Of a DNA stretch of 39,449 nucleotides, positions 1 through 7,908 are shown one piece after another; the stretch's first letter is position 1; the number at the start of each line of letters is the position of its first letter. The stretch covers positions 1-39,449 of the forward strand of contig QGHH01000038.1 of NCBI GenBank assembly GCA_003640645.1. The letters are read 5' to 3'. The notes beneath the pieces were generated by a model. That model ran no database searches and was not told where the DNA came from. It saw only the letters and a program-made list of their open reading frames with translations. The stretch is from Fredinandcohnia aciditolerans (lineage in GTDB: Bacteria > Bacillota > Bacilli > Bacillales > Bacillaceae_L). The translations under genes were made by a program, and so were the position numbers.

Positions 1-2
1 TC

Positions 3-47
3 AAAGCCTGTGAAATTTTACTCATGGTAAAATTCCACAGGCTTTTT
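3..47. terminator. Bidirectional terminator downstream of gatB
   Basis: A long hairpin pairs AAGCCTGTG with CACAGGCTT, and its stem is extended by complementary AATTTTAC and GTAAAATT around a short loop. It is followed by a T run on the plus strand and a shorter one on the minus strand. It lies about 40 bp past the gatB stop codon, so it probably ends the minus-strand gatCAB transcript. It may also end a plus-strand transcript entering from outside the window. Confidence 0.8.
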
Positions 48-85
48 CATTTCAGAGGAGGGTTTTGTCCCAGCCTCTTCGTCTT

Positions 86-1516
86 TTATAATTTATTCAT
101 TTCTTCAGCAAGAATTTTATTTACCATTTGTGGGTTGGCTTGTCCTTTTGTTTGTTTCATAACTTGGCCAACTAGGAAACCAATTGCTTTCCCTTTACCA
201 CTCTTAAAATCTTCGACGGATTGAGGGTTGTTACTGATCACTTCAACGATAATCTTTGTAAGAGCACCTTCATCAGAGATTTGAACAAGTCCTTTTTCCT
301 TCACGATTGTTTCAGCATCTCCGCCTTTTTCAATTAACTCTTTAAAGACGGTTTTAGCAATTTTAGAAGAAATTGTTCCGTTTTCGATTAGTTTAATCAT
401 ACCTGCAAGTCCTGCTGGCGTTAAGGCAATTTCATGTAATTCCTTCTGCTCAGCATTTAGATACCCTGAAACTTCACCCATAATCCAGTTTGAGGCTTGT
501 TTTGCATCAGCGCCATTTTCTACTGTTTCTTCAAAGAAATCAGATGTTTCCTTCGTTACAGTTAGAACAGATGCATCATATTCTGGTAGTCCGAGTTCTT
601 CAATATATCTCTTTTTACGAGCATCTGGAAGCTCAGGAATTTCTGCACGAACTCTTTCCATCCACTCATCGTCAATATAAAGTTCAACTAAGTCTGGCTC
701 TGGGAAGTAGCGGTAATCGTCTGAACCTTCTTTTACACGCATTAAAATAGTTGATTTTGAAGATTCATCATAGCGACGTGTTTCTTGTTCGATTACGCCA
801 CCTGCAGATAAAACTTCGGCCTGACGGATCTCTTCATATTCAAGACCATTTTTAACGAATGCAAATGAGTTTAAGTTCTTAAGTTCCGTTTTTGTACCGA
901 ACTCTTCTTGGCCGACTGGACGTAGCGAGATGTTAGCATCACAACGAAGTGAGCCTTCCTCCATTTTACAATCAGACACACCTGTGTATTGGACGATTGA
1001 TTTTAGTTTTTCCAAGTAGGCATATGCTTCCTCAGGTGTACGAATGTCTGGCTCGGATACAATCTCAATCAATGGTGTTCCTTGACGGTTCAAGTCAACC
1101 AATGAATAACCACGACCAGAATGAGTAAGTTTACCCGCATCTTCCTCTAGGTGAAGACGTGTAATCCCAATCTTTTTCTTTTCGCCATTTACTTCGATTT
1201 CAATCCAACCATTTTCACCAATTGGCTTATCAAATTGAGAGATTTGGTAGGCCTTTGGGTTATCCGGATAAAAATAGTTTTTACGGTCAAACTTTGTTTC
1301 CTGGTTAATCTCACAGTTTAAAGCCATAGCCGCCTTCATCGCCCACTCTACAGCTTTTTTATTTATAACTGGAAGTACACCTGGGTACCCCAATTCAACG
1401 ACACTCGTTAATGTATTTGGCGCAGCTCCGAATTCATTCGGTGCGCTTGAAAATATTTTTGATTCGGTTTTAAGTTCAACGTGAACCTCCAACCCGATAA
1501 CTGTTTCAAACTTCAT
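86..1516 (-). CDS. gatB: Asp-tRNA(Asn)/Glu-tRNA(Gln) amidotransferase subunit B
   Basis: GatB binds misacylated Glu-tRNA(Gln) or Asp-tRNA(Asn), activates the side chain with ATP and transfers ammonia supplied by GatA. The product is about 476 residues, the normal length. The family signature [17 protein letters not shown] sits near residues 141-157. The C-terminal YqeY-like tail ends in [12 protein letters not shown]. The frame stays open to a GTG at 1528, but I chose the ATG at 1516. It gives the family N-terminus [16 protein letters not shown] and lies 8-9 nt after AAGGGGTG, a ribosome site that overlaps the gatA stop codon. This arrangement suggests translational coupling. It is the last gene of gatCAB, followed by a strong terminator. 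Confidence 0.97.
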   Translation of the reverse strand: MKFETVIGLEVHVELKTESKIFSSAPNEFGAAPNTLTSVVELGYPGVLPVINKKAVEWAMKAAMALNCEINQETKFDRKNYFYPDNPKAYQISQFDKPIGENGWIEIEVNGEKKKIGITRLHLEEDAGKLTHSGRGYSLVDLNRQGTPLIEIVSEPDIRTPEEAYAYLEKLKSIVQYTGVSDCKMEEGSLRCDANISLRPVGQEEFGTKTELKNLNSFAFVKNGLEYEEIRQAEVLSAGGVIEQETRRYDESSKSTILMRVKEGSDDYRYFPEPDLVELYIDDEWMERVRAEIPELPDARKKRYIEELGLPEYDASVLTVTKETSDFFEETVENGADAKQASNWIMGEVSGYLNAEQKELHEIALTPAGLAGMIKLIENGTISSKIAKTVFKELIEKGGDAETIVKEKGLVQISDEGALTKIIVEVISNNPQSVEDFKSGKGKAIGFLVGQVMKQTKGQANPQMVNKILAEEMNKL

Positions 1517-1531
1517 CTCTGTTTTCACCCC

Positions 1532-2989
1532 TTACAATTGTGGTTTTTGTTTATGATGCTCGGTTGCTTTTTCAAACGCATCTGCAACACGATAAATTGT
1601 ACTTTCATCAAAATGTTTACCAATAATTTGTAGACCAAGTGGTAATCCATTTGAGAATCCGCATGGTACTGATATTCCTGGTACACCTGCAAGGTTCACT
1701 GGGATGGTTAGAATATCATTCGCATACATTGTAAGTGGGTCGTCCATGTTTTCACCAATTTTAAATGCTGGAGTTGGTGTAGTAGGTCCAATGATGACAT
1801 CATATTTTTCAAGTACATCTTCAAAGTCTTTCTTGATTAATGTACGAACTTTTTGTGCCTTTTTATAGTAAGCATCGTAGTAGCCCGAGCTTAACGCAAA
1901 GGTTCCGAGCATGATACGACGTTTTACTTCATCACCAAAGCCCTCGCTTCTCGTTTGCTTGTACATCTCAATGAGATTTTCTGCATTATCTGTACGGTAT
2001 CCATAACGAACGCCATCAAAGCGTGCAAGGTTTGCTGATGCTTCTGAAGATGATAATAAGTAATACGTTGCTAATGCATATTTTGAATGTGGAAGTGAAA
2101 CCTCTTCCCATGTTGCGCCAAGTCCTTCAAGAACCTTAAGTGAGTCAAGAACAGATTGACGAACTTCCTCATTTACACCTTCACCTAGGTATTCCTTAGG
2201 CACAGCAATTTTCAAGCCTTTAACATCACCCGTTAAAGCAGATACGTAGTTTGGTACGTCGACATTCGCAGAAGTTGCATCCATTGGATCAACACCAGAA
2301 ATAGCTTGTAATAGGAAAGCATTATCCTCAACTGTGCGTGTAACTGGTCCGATTTGATCTAATGAAGATGCAAAAGCGATTAAACCAAAACGTGAAACTC
2401 TTCCGTACGTAGGCTTTAATCCAACCACTCCACAAAAAGCTGCTGGTTGTCGAATGGAACCACCGGTATCGGAACCAAGTGAGAATAATACTTCTCCAGC
2501 CGCAACCGCTGCTGCAGATCCACCACTGGACCCTCCTGGAACACGTTCTATATCCCATGGATTTTTTGTTACCTTAAAACTTGAGTTTTCATTGGATGAA
2601 CCCATGGCAAATTCATCCATGTTTAACTTACCAATCGTAACTGATTGAGCATTCTGAAGCTTTTGGACGACCGTTGCATCATAAATCGGATCAAAGTTTT
2701 CTAGTATTTTACTTGCTGCCGTTGTACGAACGCCTTTGGTTACAATATTGTCTTTAACACCGATTGGCATACCGAATAATAAGCCTAATTCATCACTGTT
2801 TCCAAGTGCTTCATCTAGTTGTTTTGCGTATTCTTTTGCATTTTCTTCATTCAATGTTAAAAAAGCTTGTACCTTATCATCAACCGCATTGATTCGCTTG
2901 AATGATTCATCTATAAGATCTGATACTGAAATTTCTTTTTTATGTAAAAGTGCTTGTAATTCTGAAATTTTGTGATCAAAAAGTGACAC
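1532..2989 (-). CDS. gatA: Asp-tRNA(Asn)/Glu-tRNA(Gln) amidotransferase subunit A
   Basis: This is the glutaminase subunit, an amidase-signature protein that releases ammonia from glutamine and channels it to GatB. It has 485 residues, full length. The Ser-cisSer-Lys catalytic triad is present: Lys79 in GVKDNI, Ser154 in [15 protein letters not shown] and Ser178 in DTGGSIRQP. Translation starts at GTG, preceded by an AAAGGGGGGAG ribosome site. The gene begins 14 bp after gatC and ends 15 bp before the preferred gatB start. Bacteria with this complex generally lack glutaminyl-tRNA synthetase and make Gln-tRNA(Gln) indirectly. That is family knowledge and is not shown by this window. Confidence 0.97.
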   Translation of the reverse strand: MSLFDHKISELQALLHKKEISVSDLIDESFKRINAVDDKVQAFLTLNEENAKEYAKQLDEALGNSDELGLLFGMPIGVKDNIVTKGVRTTAASKILENFDPIYDATVVQKLQNAQSVTIGKLNMDEFAMGSSNENSSFKVTKNPWDIERVPGGSSGGSAAAVAAGEVLFSLGSDTGGSIRQPAAFCGVVGLKPTYGRVSRFGLIAFASSLDQIGPVTRTVEDNAFLLQAISGVDPMDATSANVDVPNYVSALTGDVKGLKIAVPKEYLGEGVNEEVRQSVLDSLKVLEGLGATWEEVSLPHSKYALATYYLLSSSEASANLARFDGVRYGYRTDNAENLIEMYKQTRSEGFGDEVKRRIMLGTFALSSGYYDAYYKKAQKVRTLIKKDFEDVLEKYDVIIGPTTPTPAFKIGENMDDPLTMYANDILTIPVNLAGVPGISVPCGFSNGLPLGLQIIGKHFDESTIYRVADAFEKATEHHKQKPQL

Positions 2990-3003
2990 TTTGTCTCCCC
3001 CCT

Positions 3004-3294
3004 TTATTCAATGATAGATGGTACACGGAACTGACCATCTTTCGCATCTGGTGCGTTTTTCAATACTTCTTCAACTGGTAATCCTTCTTTTGCAACATCT
3101 TCACGCATTACATTTTTCACGGAAAGAACATGTGAAGTTGGCTCCACATTTTCTGTATCTAGTTCATTTAATTGTTCAGCAAACGAAATAATCGCATCTA
3201 ACTGTTGTTGGAACATCTTCGCTTCGTCCTCTGTCACAGCTAAACGCGCTAGGTTAGCAACATGTTTAACTTCTTCAATCGAAATCCTCGACAT
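3004..3294 (-). CDS. gatC: Asp-tRNA(Asn)/Glu-tRNA(Gln) amidotransferase subunit C
   Basis: GatC is the small subunit that wraps around and stabilises the GatA-GatB interface. The product has 96 residues, the usual size, starting [18 protein letters not shown] and ending FRVPSIIE, both typical of GatC. The open frame extends 35 codons further upstream. I placed the start at the ATG at 3294 because GGAGGTGAAG lies just upstream and the extra residues resemble untranslated leader. It is the first gene of gatCAB, with a candidate promoter about 40 bp upstream. Confidence 0.95.
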   Translation of the reverse strand: MSRISIEEVKHVANLARLAVTEDEAKMFQQQLDAIISFAEQLNELDTENVEPTSHVLSVKNVMREDVAKEGLPVEEVLKNAPDAKDGQFRVPSIIE

Positions 3295-3329
3295 TTTCCC
3301 TTCACCTCCACCGTCCATACAATATACTG

Positions 3330-3359
3330 ATAATATCAAAATTTTCACCGTTTCGGCAA
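3330..3359 (-). promoter_or_regulatory. Candidate sigma-A promoter of gatCAB
   Basis: Read on the minus strand, TTGCCG is followed after 18 nt by TATTAT. A TG one base upstream of TATTAT makes an extended -10 element. The spacing to the gatC start is suitable. This was recognised by eye from the consensus and not by experiment. Confidence 0.5.
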
Positions 3360-3460
3360 TAGTTCCTCCCTCATTCTTCCCGATTTCGACAAGAAACAAC
3401 TCGAAACTTCTGGCTGGGCAGATTATTTCTCTTTTAAATAGGGAATTGGTATAGTAGGAT

Positions 3461-3469
3461 TGATAAAAT
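3461..3469 (+). promoter_or_regulatory. Candidate extended -10 of the thioredoxin-like gene
   Basis: TGATAAAAT matches an extended -10 element (TG, one base, TAAAAT) and lies 21 bp before the gene's ATG. No convincing -35 box is visible, so this is a weak call. The implied leader is very short. Confidence 0.35.
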
Positions 3470-3490
3470 ACAGGATGTGGAGTGATTGGA

Positions 3491-3808
3491 ATGGAAAGGA
3501 TTACTTCTGTTGAACAATTTAATGAGATTATTCAATCTGAAGGTGCCATTATTAAATTTGATACAACTTGGTGCCCTGATTGCAGGCGACTTGAAGCGTT
3601 CATTGGTGAGGTTCTCGAAACTCACAATAGTGTTCCTTGGTACAGCATGGATAAGGACGAGTTCCCTGAAATCGCTGAAAAGTATAATGTAATGGGAATC
3701 CCGAGTCTTCTATATTATAAAGGTGGAGAAAAGCTAGGACACTTACACAGTGCTAACGCGAAAACACCTGAGCAAGTCAACGAATACCTTGAAGGATTAG
3801 GGATCTAA
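3491..3808 (+). CDS. Thioredoxin-family protein with CPDC active site
   Basis: This is a cytoplasmic single-domain thioredoxin-fold protein of about 105 residues, without a signal peptide. The active-site motif WCPDC is at residues 27-31, in place of WCGPC of classical thioredoxin. The cis-proline loop is visible as MGIPSLLYY. The family probably does thiol-disulfide exchange, but the substrate is unknown and the CPDC dipeptide suggests a redox potential unlike TrxA. The frame opens with GTG at 3482, but the ATG at 3491 follows GGAGTGA at good spacing and is preferred. The gene is divergent from gatCAB and appears monocistronic, ending at a hairpin. Confidence 0.85.
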   Translation: MERITSVEQFNEIIQSEGAIIKFDTTWCPDCRRLEAFIGEVLETHNSVPWYSMDKDEFPEIAEKYNVMGIPSLLYYKGGEKLGHLHSANAKTPEQVNEYLEGLGI

Positions 3809-3821
3809 TATCTCAAAGGAG

Positions 3822-3856
3822 TGCCGTTAATTGTTTGATATAAGCAACTAACGGCA
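3822..3856. terminator. Hairpin between two convergent genes
   Basis: TGCCGTTA pairs with TAACGGCA, extended by TTG/CAA, around an 11-13 nt loop. It sits between the thioredoxin-like gene (plus) and the acetyltransferase (minus), both of which end here. The T tract is weak on either side, so termination efficiency is uncertain. Confidence 0.6.
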
Positions 3857-3864
3857 TTATTTGT

Positions 3865-4320
3865 CTAGTTTAAATTTAATTCTAAAATAATTTCTGTTCC
3901 ATCTAGCATCTCACCCGTATTTACAAATCCGATGGATTCATAAAATCGTAAAGCTACTATGTTGTCTGGCTCTGTTGATAGACGGATACACTCACAATCT
4001 TCATTTGTTCTTAATTGATCAATAATCTTTTTCATCGCGGATTTACCATAGCCTTTTCCTTGGTATCGAACATCAATCATCAACCTTGGAACCCAATATT
4101 TATTTCTGGGCTCAAGGGATGGATCATAATCCGTCATGACAAATCCAATCACAACTTCATCCAAATAAATTGCATACGGTGTATAACAAGGATTCACCTT
4201 AGACTCTGCAATTGAAAATACATTAGGCGCAATCTTCTTATCCTGCCCTTCGCCCAATTTTAAGCTAATGCACTCATAAAAATTTTCGATTATAATTTCT
4301 TTAATCTTTATTGATGACAT
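3865..4320 (-). CDS. GNAT-family N-acetyltransferase, polyamine acetyltransferase-like
   Basis: A 151-residue protein of the Gcn5-related acetyltransferase fold. The acetyl-CoA pyrophosphate-binding loop is RYQGKGYGKSAM at residues 85-96. The C-terminal part IVALRFYESIGF is the usual strand/helix of the fold. The arrangement (WVPRLMIDVRYQGKGYGK, then LSTEPDN and FYESIGFVNTGEM) resembles the BltD-type spermine/spermidine acetyltransferases of B. subtilis, so a small polyamine substrate is plausible but not demonstrated. The ATG is preceded by AAGGAG at 7 nt. Immediately upstream lies a short coding-like remnant and then a 1-kb tandem array, so its promoter may be unusual. Confidence 0.85.
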   Translation of the reverse strand: MSSIKIKEIIIENFYECISLKLGEGQDKKIAPNVFSIAESKVNPCYTPYAIYLDEVVIGFVMTDYDPSLEPRNKYWVPRLMIDVRYQGKGYGKSAMKKIIDQLRTNEDCECIRLSTEPDNIVALRFYESIGFVNTGEMLDGTEIILELNLN

Positions 4321-4341
4321 ATCCTGGCTCCTTGCAACTAA

Positions 4342-4454
4342 TTATCCTATTAAAATATTATGAGTGACCTCGCTTACATAGGCAACAAAAGAAATGTCCT
4401 TCATTTTATCCGAATCCATCTTAATTGGAATCACTTCAGGTTCATACCAATCGG
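4342..4454 (-). pseudogene. Possible 3' remnant of an unidentified gene
   Basis: On the minus strand an open stretch ends at TAA (4342-4344) just upstream of the acetyltransferase. Its translation looks protein-like: ADWYEPEVIPIKMDSD, later ISFVAYVSEVTHNILIG. Upstream, the frame runs straight into the tandem array, where the encoded residues become repeat-derived. No start codon with a ribosome site is visible. I infer the tail of a former upstream cistron whose 5' part was lost or replaced by the array. I do not recognise the protein family, and a chance open frame is possible. Confidence 0.4.
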
Positions 4455-5448
4455 CCTGTCCAAATCTGTACTGTTTTCTGACTCTCTTTCGGATTTCCCT
4501 ACTTACTCTGTCAGATTCTATACCTTATTCTGACTCTCTTCGGACTCCTCCCTAGCAGCCTGTCCAAATCTGTACCGTTTTCCGACTCTCTTTCGAATTT
4601 CCTTACTAACTCTGTCAGATTCTATACCTTATTCTGACTCTCTTCGGGCTCTTCCCAATCACCTTGTCCAAATCTGTACTGTTTTCTGACTCTCTTTCGG
4701 ATTTCCCTACTTACTTTGTCAGATTCTATACCTTATTCTGACTCTCTTCGGGCTCTTCCCAATCACCTTGTCCAAATCTACACCGTTTTCCGACTCTCTT
4801 TCGAATTTCCCTACTTACTCTGTCAGAATCTATACCCTATTCTGACTCTCTTCGGACTCCTCCCTATCAGCCTGTCCAAATCTATACCGTTTTCTGACTC
4901 TCTTTCGGATTTCCCTACTTACTCTGTCAGATTCTATACCTTATTCTGACTCTCTTCGGACTCCTCCCTATCAGCCTGTCCAAATCTATACCGTTTTCTG
5001 ACTCTCTTTCGGATTTCCCTACTTACTCTGTCAGATTCTATACCTTATTCTGACTCTCTTCGGACTCTTCCCAATCAACCTGTCCAAATCTGTTCCGTTT
5101 TCCGACTCATTTTCGAATTTCCCTACTTACTCTGTCAGATTCTATACCTTATTCTGACTCTCTTCGGACTCTTCCCAATCAACCTGTCCAAATCTGTTCC
5201 GTTTTCCGACTCATTTTCGAATTTCCCTACTTACTCTGTCAGATTCTATACCTTATTCTGACTCTCTTCGGACTCTTCCCAATCAACCTGTCCAAATCTG
5301 TTCCGTTTTCCGACTCATTTTCGTATTTCCCTACTTACTCTGTCAGATTCTATACCTTATTCTGACTCTCTTCGGACTCTTCCCAATCAACCTGTCCAAA
5401 TCTGTTCCGTTTTCTGACCCACTTTCGGATTTCCCTACTTGGCCAGTC
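4455..5448. repeat. Tandem array, 104-bp unit built from two 52-bp halves
   Basis: The motif TGTCCAAATC (TTGTCCAAATC in some copies) recurs at 4457, 4561, 4665, 4769, 4873, 4977, 5081, 5185, 5289 and 5393, exactly 104 bp apart: nine full units and one partial. Each unit is itself two diverged 52-bp halves. Half A starts CTGTCCAAATCTGTAC and half B starts CTGTCAGATTCTATAC. Both have TTCTGACTCTC at the same internal offset, followed by TTCGGA or TTTCGGA. Half B contains the inverted pair GTCAGA...TCTGAC. The plus strand is pyrimidine-rich. There are no unique spacers, and 104 is not a multiple of 3, so this is neither CRISPR nor a coding repeat. Confidence 0.97.
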
Positions 5449-5524
5449 AAAACTTTATTTTAACTTATATTTTGATTTTTTACATCTCTAGAATGATATT
5501 AGGAAATAGAAATCTAATAAAGTA

Positions 5525-5556
5525 GGCCGTTATTTGCTTCAATGCAAATAACGGCC
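5525..5556. terminator. Terminator of the proline symporter gene
   Basis: A perfect 13-bp stem, GGCCGTTATTTGC with GCAAATAACGGCC, closes a 6-nt loop 30 bp past the putP stop. On the minus strand it is followed by a loosely T-rich tract (TACTTTATT). It separates putP from the tandem array. Confidence 0.8.
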
Positions 5557-5585
5557 TCTCGTTTTCAATCTATAAAAATACTTTT

Positions 5586-7100
5586 CTATGCCTTTTTCAG
5601 TTTCTCTTTTACCGCGTCAAACTCATCTTGGATTTCTTGAGATGGAGCTTTAGTAACTAAGCTGACAACGATAATCGAAATTGTGGCAAGTAGGAAACCT
5701 GGAACAATTTCATACAAACTAAATGGAATGACAGCTTCCTTTATAACCTCACCCGCTTCATTCAATTTAGGTGTTGAAAGAATACTCCAGGCAACGACTG
5801 TAACCGCTCCTACGATCATTCCGGCTAGCGCTCCCCATCGATTCATTCGTTTCCAGAACAGGGAGAGAATGATAACAGGACCAAATGCAGCTCCAAATCC
5901 TGCCCAAGCATATCCAACAAGATCTAATACCTTACTGTCACGGTCATACCCTAGGAAAATAGCAAATACTGCGATTAAAAGTACTGCAATTCTACCAACC
6001 CATATTTCTTCTTCTTGACTAGCATTCTTTCTAAAGATAGCTTTATAAAAATCCTGTGCCAATGCACTTGAAGAAACCAATAATTGTGAATCAACCGTAC
6101 TCATAATGGCCGCAAGAATTGCCGCTAGTAAGAATCCAGCCACCCATGGATTAAATAACACTTGTGAAAATTCAATAAAAACTGTCTCAGGATTACCTAG
6201 TGGTGCATCTGCAAAATAAGCAATACCTGTAAATCCAATAAAGACTGCACCAAATAATGAAAGAATCATCCATGTCATTCCGATAAAACGTGCCTTCGGA
6301 ATTTCCTTTGTCGACTTAATTCCCATAAATCGAACAATAATATGAGGCTGACCAAAATAACCAAGACCCCAAGCTAATAATGAAATGATACCTAATGTCG
6401 TTGCTCCAGACATCGCATCTAAATATCCGGGGTCCATGGCTCCAATTTTATTAACCGTTTCGCCCCATCCGCCAAGCTCATAAATGACGACAATTGGAAT
6501 AATGATTAATGCAAGGAACATCAAGATCCCTTGAACAAAATCGGTCCAGCTTGCAGCTAGGAAACCGCCAAAGAATACATAGGAAAGAATGACGCCTGCT
6601 CCAACCCATAGGGCGAGTTTATAGTCCATATTAAATGAGCTTTCTAAAAGAATTGCTCCACCAACAAGACTCGCAGAAGTATAGAAGGTAAAAAACACCA
6701 AGATAACAACCGCGGAAATTACACGAAGAAGCTTTGAATTGTCACGGAATCGGTTTTCAAAATAATCCGGCACCGTAATTGAATCCTTTGACACCTCTGT
6801 ATACACACGGAATGGCTTCGCAATATATTGCCAGTTCAGGTAAGCACCCATCGACAATCCAACCGCAATCCAAATTCCGCCCATTCCACTGGCATACATG
6901 GCACCAGGCAAACCAAGCATGAGCCACCCACTCATATCAGACGCTCCTGCACTTAGAGCAGCTACCCCTGCACTTAGCCTTCTTCCACCCAGAACATAGT
7001 CTGATAGATTTTTTGTCATTTTGGCAGCTAGGATACCAATTACTAGCATACCTACAAGATAAACAATAATTGCTGTTAACGTTTGTGGATTAATATCCAT
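5586..7100 (-). CDS. putP: Sodium/proline symporter (SSS family)
   Basis: A 504-residue polytopic membrane protein of the sodium:solute symporter family, with about 13 hydrophobic segments, importing L-proline with Na+. The second segment carries SAGASDMSGWLMLGLPG, with Asp55 and Ser57 at positions matching the Na+/proline site of E. coli PutP. The conserved cytoplasmic motif FGAAFGPVI is near residue 400. The location beside gatCAB is that of B. subtilis opuE, the osmotically controlled proline transporter. The nearby rocA instead suggests catabolic use, so either role fits. The ATG follows AAAGGAGAGG, which lies inside the small ORF just upstream, implying translational coupling. Confidence 0.95.
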   Translation of the reverse strand: MDINPQTLTAIIVYLVGMLVIGILAAKMTKNLSDYVLGGRRLSAGVAALSAGASDMSGWLMLGLPGAMYASGMGGIWIAVGLSMGAYLNWQYIAKPFRVYTEVSKDSITVPDYFENRFRDNSKLLRVISAVVILVFFTFYTSASLVGGAILLESSFNMDYKLALWVGAGVILSYVFFGGFLAASWTDFVQGILMFLALIIIPIVVIYELGGWGETVNKIGAMDPGYLDAMSGATTLGIISLLAWGLGYFGQPHIIVRFMGIKSTKEIPKARFIGMTWMILSLFGAVFIGFTGIAYFADAPLGNPETVFIEFSQVLFNPWVAGFLLAAILAAIMSTVDSQLLVSSSALAQDFYKAIFRKNASQEEEIWVGRIAVLLIAVFAIFLGYDRDSKVLDLVGYAWAGFGAAFGPVIILSLFWKRMNRWGALAGMIVGAVTVVAWSILSTPKLNEAGEVIKEAVIPFSLYEIVPGFLLATISIIVVSLVTKAPSQEIQDEFDAVKEKLKKA

Positions 7101-7102
7101 GT

Positions 7103-7213
7103 TTAGACATCCTCTCCTTTGTCAGTAAATAATGAGATTGTTGATAGCACGATTAATGAAAGCATTGGCACTAACAACCAAAACCATGTGGCACCCGTTA
7201 AACTATATTCCAC
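7103..7213 (-). CDS. Small membrane protein, probable symporter accessory subunit (36 aa)
   Basis: This 36-codon frame starts at GTG (7213), 7 nt after AAGGGGG, and stops at TAA only 2 nt before the putP ATG. The putP ribosome site lies inside it. The product starts (M)EYSLTGATWFWLLVP, has one transmembrane segment at about residues 9-29, and ends in a charged tail FTDKGEDV. Position, size and the aromatic-rich N-terminal end of the membrane segment match the short proteins annotated as small accessory subunits next to SSS and NSS symporters. I infer that it joins or helps fold the proline symporter. It is too short for most automatic gene calls. Confidence 0.75.
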   Translation of the reverse strand: MEYSLTGATWFWLLVPMLSLIVLSTISLFTDKGEDV

Positions 7214-7564
7214 ACTTTCACCCCCTTAAGAAATCGTTAACCCTATCCCTATGCAGTCATATACATTTTCATGATAATTCTCATTTTTCGATAATAACTG
7301 CACATCAAGAAAAACACTTATCAATCTTAACACACGATAATTTACAGAACAGGTAGAATATTATAAAAACAAATCCACATTGTATAAATATTCATAAATT
7401 TAGATTAAATTTGCAGTATGAATCTAATAATCTAATAACTATTCATGAAAACTAATAAAATTAAGTGGAACTTTTTTCAGAAAAAGGCTATATATTTGTT
7501 ATTTTTCAGAAATACTGAGAAAATAAGTAGTATAAAATTTTAATAAAAAACAGGAGAATTTGAC

Positions 7565-7867
7565 ATGAATGTAAAAATTAATCGTAATGCTGCAAAAACA
7601 ATGAAGAAAATGCTCGAAAGTGAAGAATCAGAAGGAAAAATGCTTCGTGTGGTAATCACAGAAGTGCACGGTGACCACGCCCATTATGCCCTTCAGTTTG
7701 ATAACCCTACAGAGCATGATGAAATTGTCAAAACCGATAAAGATATTGAAGTCCTTCTTGATACGAGGGATGCAGAATTTTTAGACGGTGTATGGATTCA
7801 ATTCTTCTACGTTCCAGAAGAGCAATTTGTAATTACCAATCCGAAAAAAGGACATCATCACCATTAA
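7565..7867 (+). CDS. HesB/IscA-like protein without cysteines
   Basis: A 100-residue soluble protein with the layout of the HesB/A-type iron-sulfur biogenesis fold: N-terminal helix (NRNAAKTMKKML), then strands such as MLRVVITEVHGDHAHYAL and EVLLDTRDAEFLDGVWIQF, and a final FVITNPKK. The three cysteines that bind iron in true A-type carriers are absent; the protein has none. It ends GHHHH and has a histidine cluster HGDHAHY, so metal binding through histidine is conceivable. Function is unknown and the fold assignment rests on my recognition of the pattern. The ATG follows CAGGAGAA at 8 nt. It is monocistronic, ending at the next hairpin. Confidence 0.75.
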   Translation: MNVKINRNAAKTMKKMLESEESEGKMLRVVITEVHGDHAHYALQFDNPTEHDEIVKTDKDIEVLLDTRDAEFLDGVWIQFFYVPEEQFVITNPKKGHHHH

Positions 7868-7876
7868 ACATTAAAA

Positions 7877-7901
7877 CGCCCTCTCATTTGATGAAAGGGC
7901 G
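7877..7901. terminator. Bidirectional terminator between HesB-like gene and rocA
   Basis: CGCCCT pairs with AGGGCG, extended by TCAT/ATGA, with TATATTTTT on the plus side and GTTTTAATGTTT on the minus side. It is shared by two convergent genes. Confidence 0.8.
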
Positions 7902-7908
7902 TATATTT

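Noticed and set aside
3295-3399. N-terminal extension of GatC
   Set aside because: The open extension covers the candidate promoter and the ribosome site, and the internal ATG matches the family start.
4716-4949. 77-residue plus-strand open frame inside the repeat array
   Set aside because: The translation only reflects the repeat, which has a 104-bp period that shifts frame in each unit. There is no ribosome site.
4455-5448. CRISPR array
   Set aside because: Repeats are contiguous and the entire 104-bp unit is repeated, so there are no unique spacers. No cas genes are in the window. The same reasoning excludes 18837-19424 and 38430-38708.
3822-5556. The two terminator hairpins sharing a GCCGTTA...TAACGGC stem as ends of a mobile element
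   Set aside because: The stems match only over the core, the loops differ, and each has an ordinary terminator position after a gene. No flanking duplication is seen.
7090-7110. Six-codon ATG frame overlapping the putP start
   Set aside because: The ribosome site AAAGGAGAGG directly abuts this ATG, leaving no spacing. It is better explained as the putP site at the end of the 36-residue gene.
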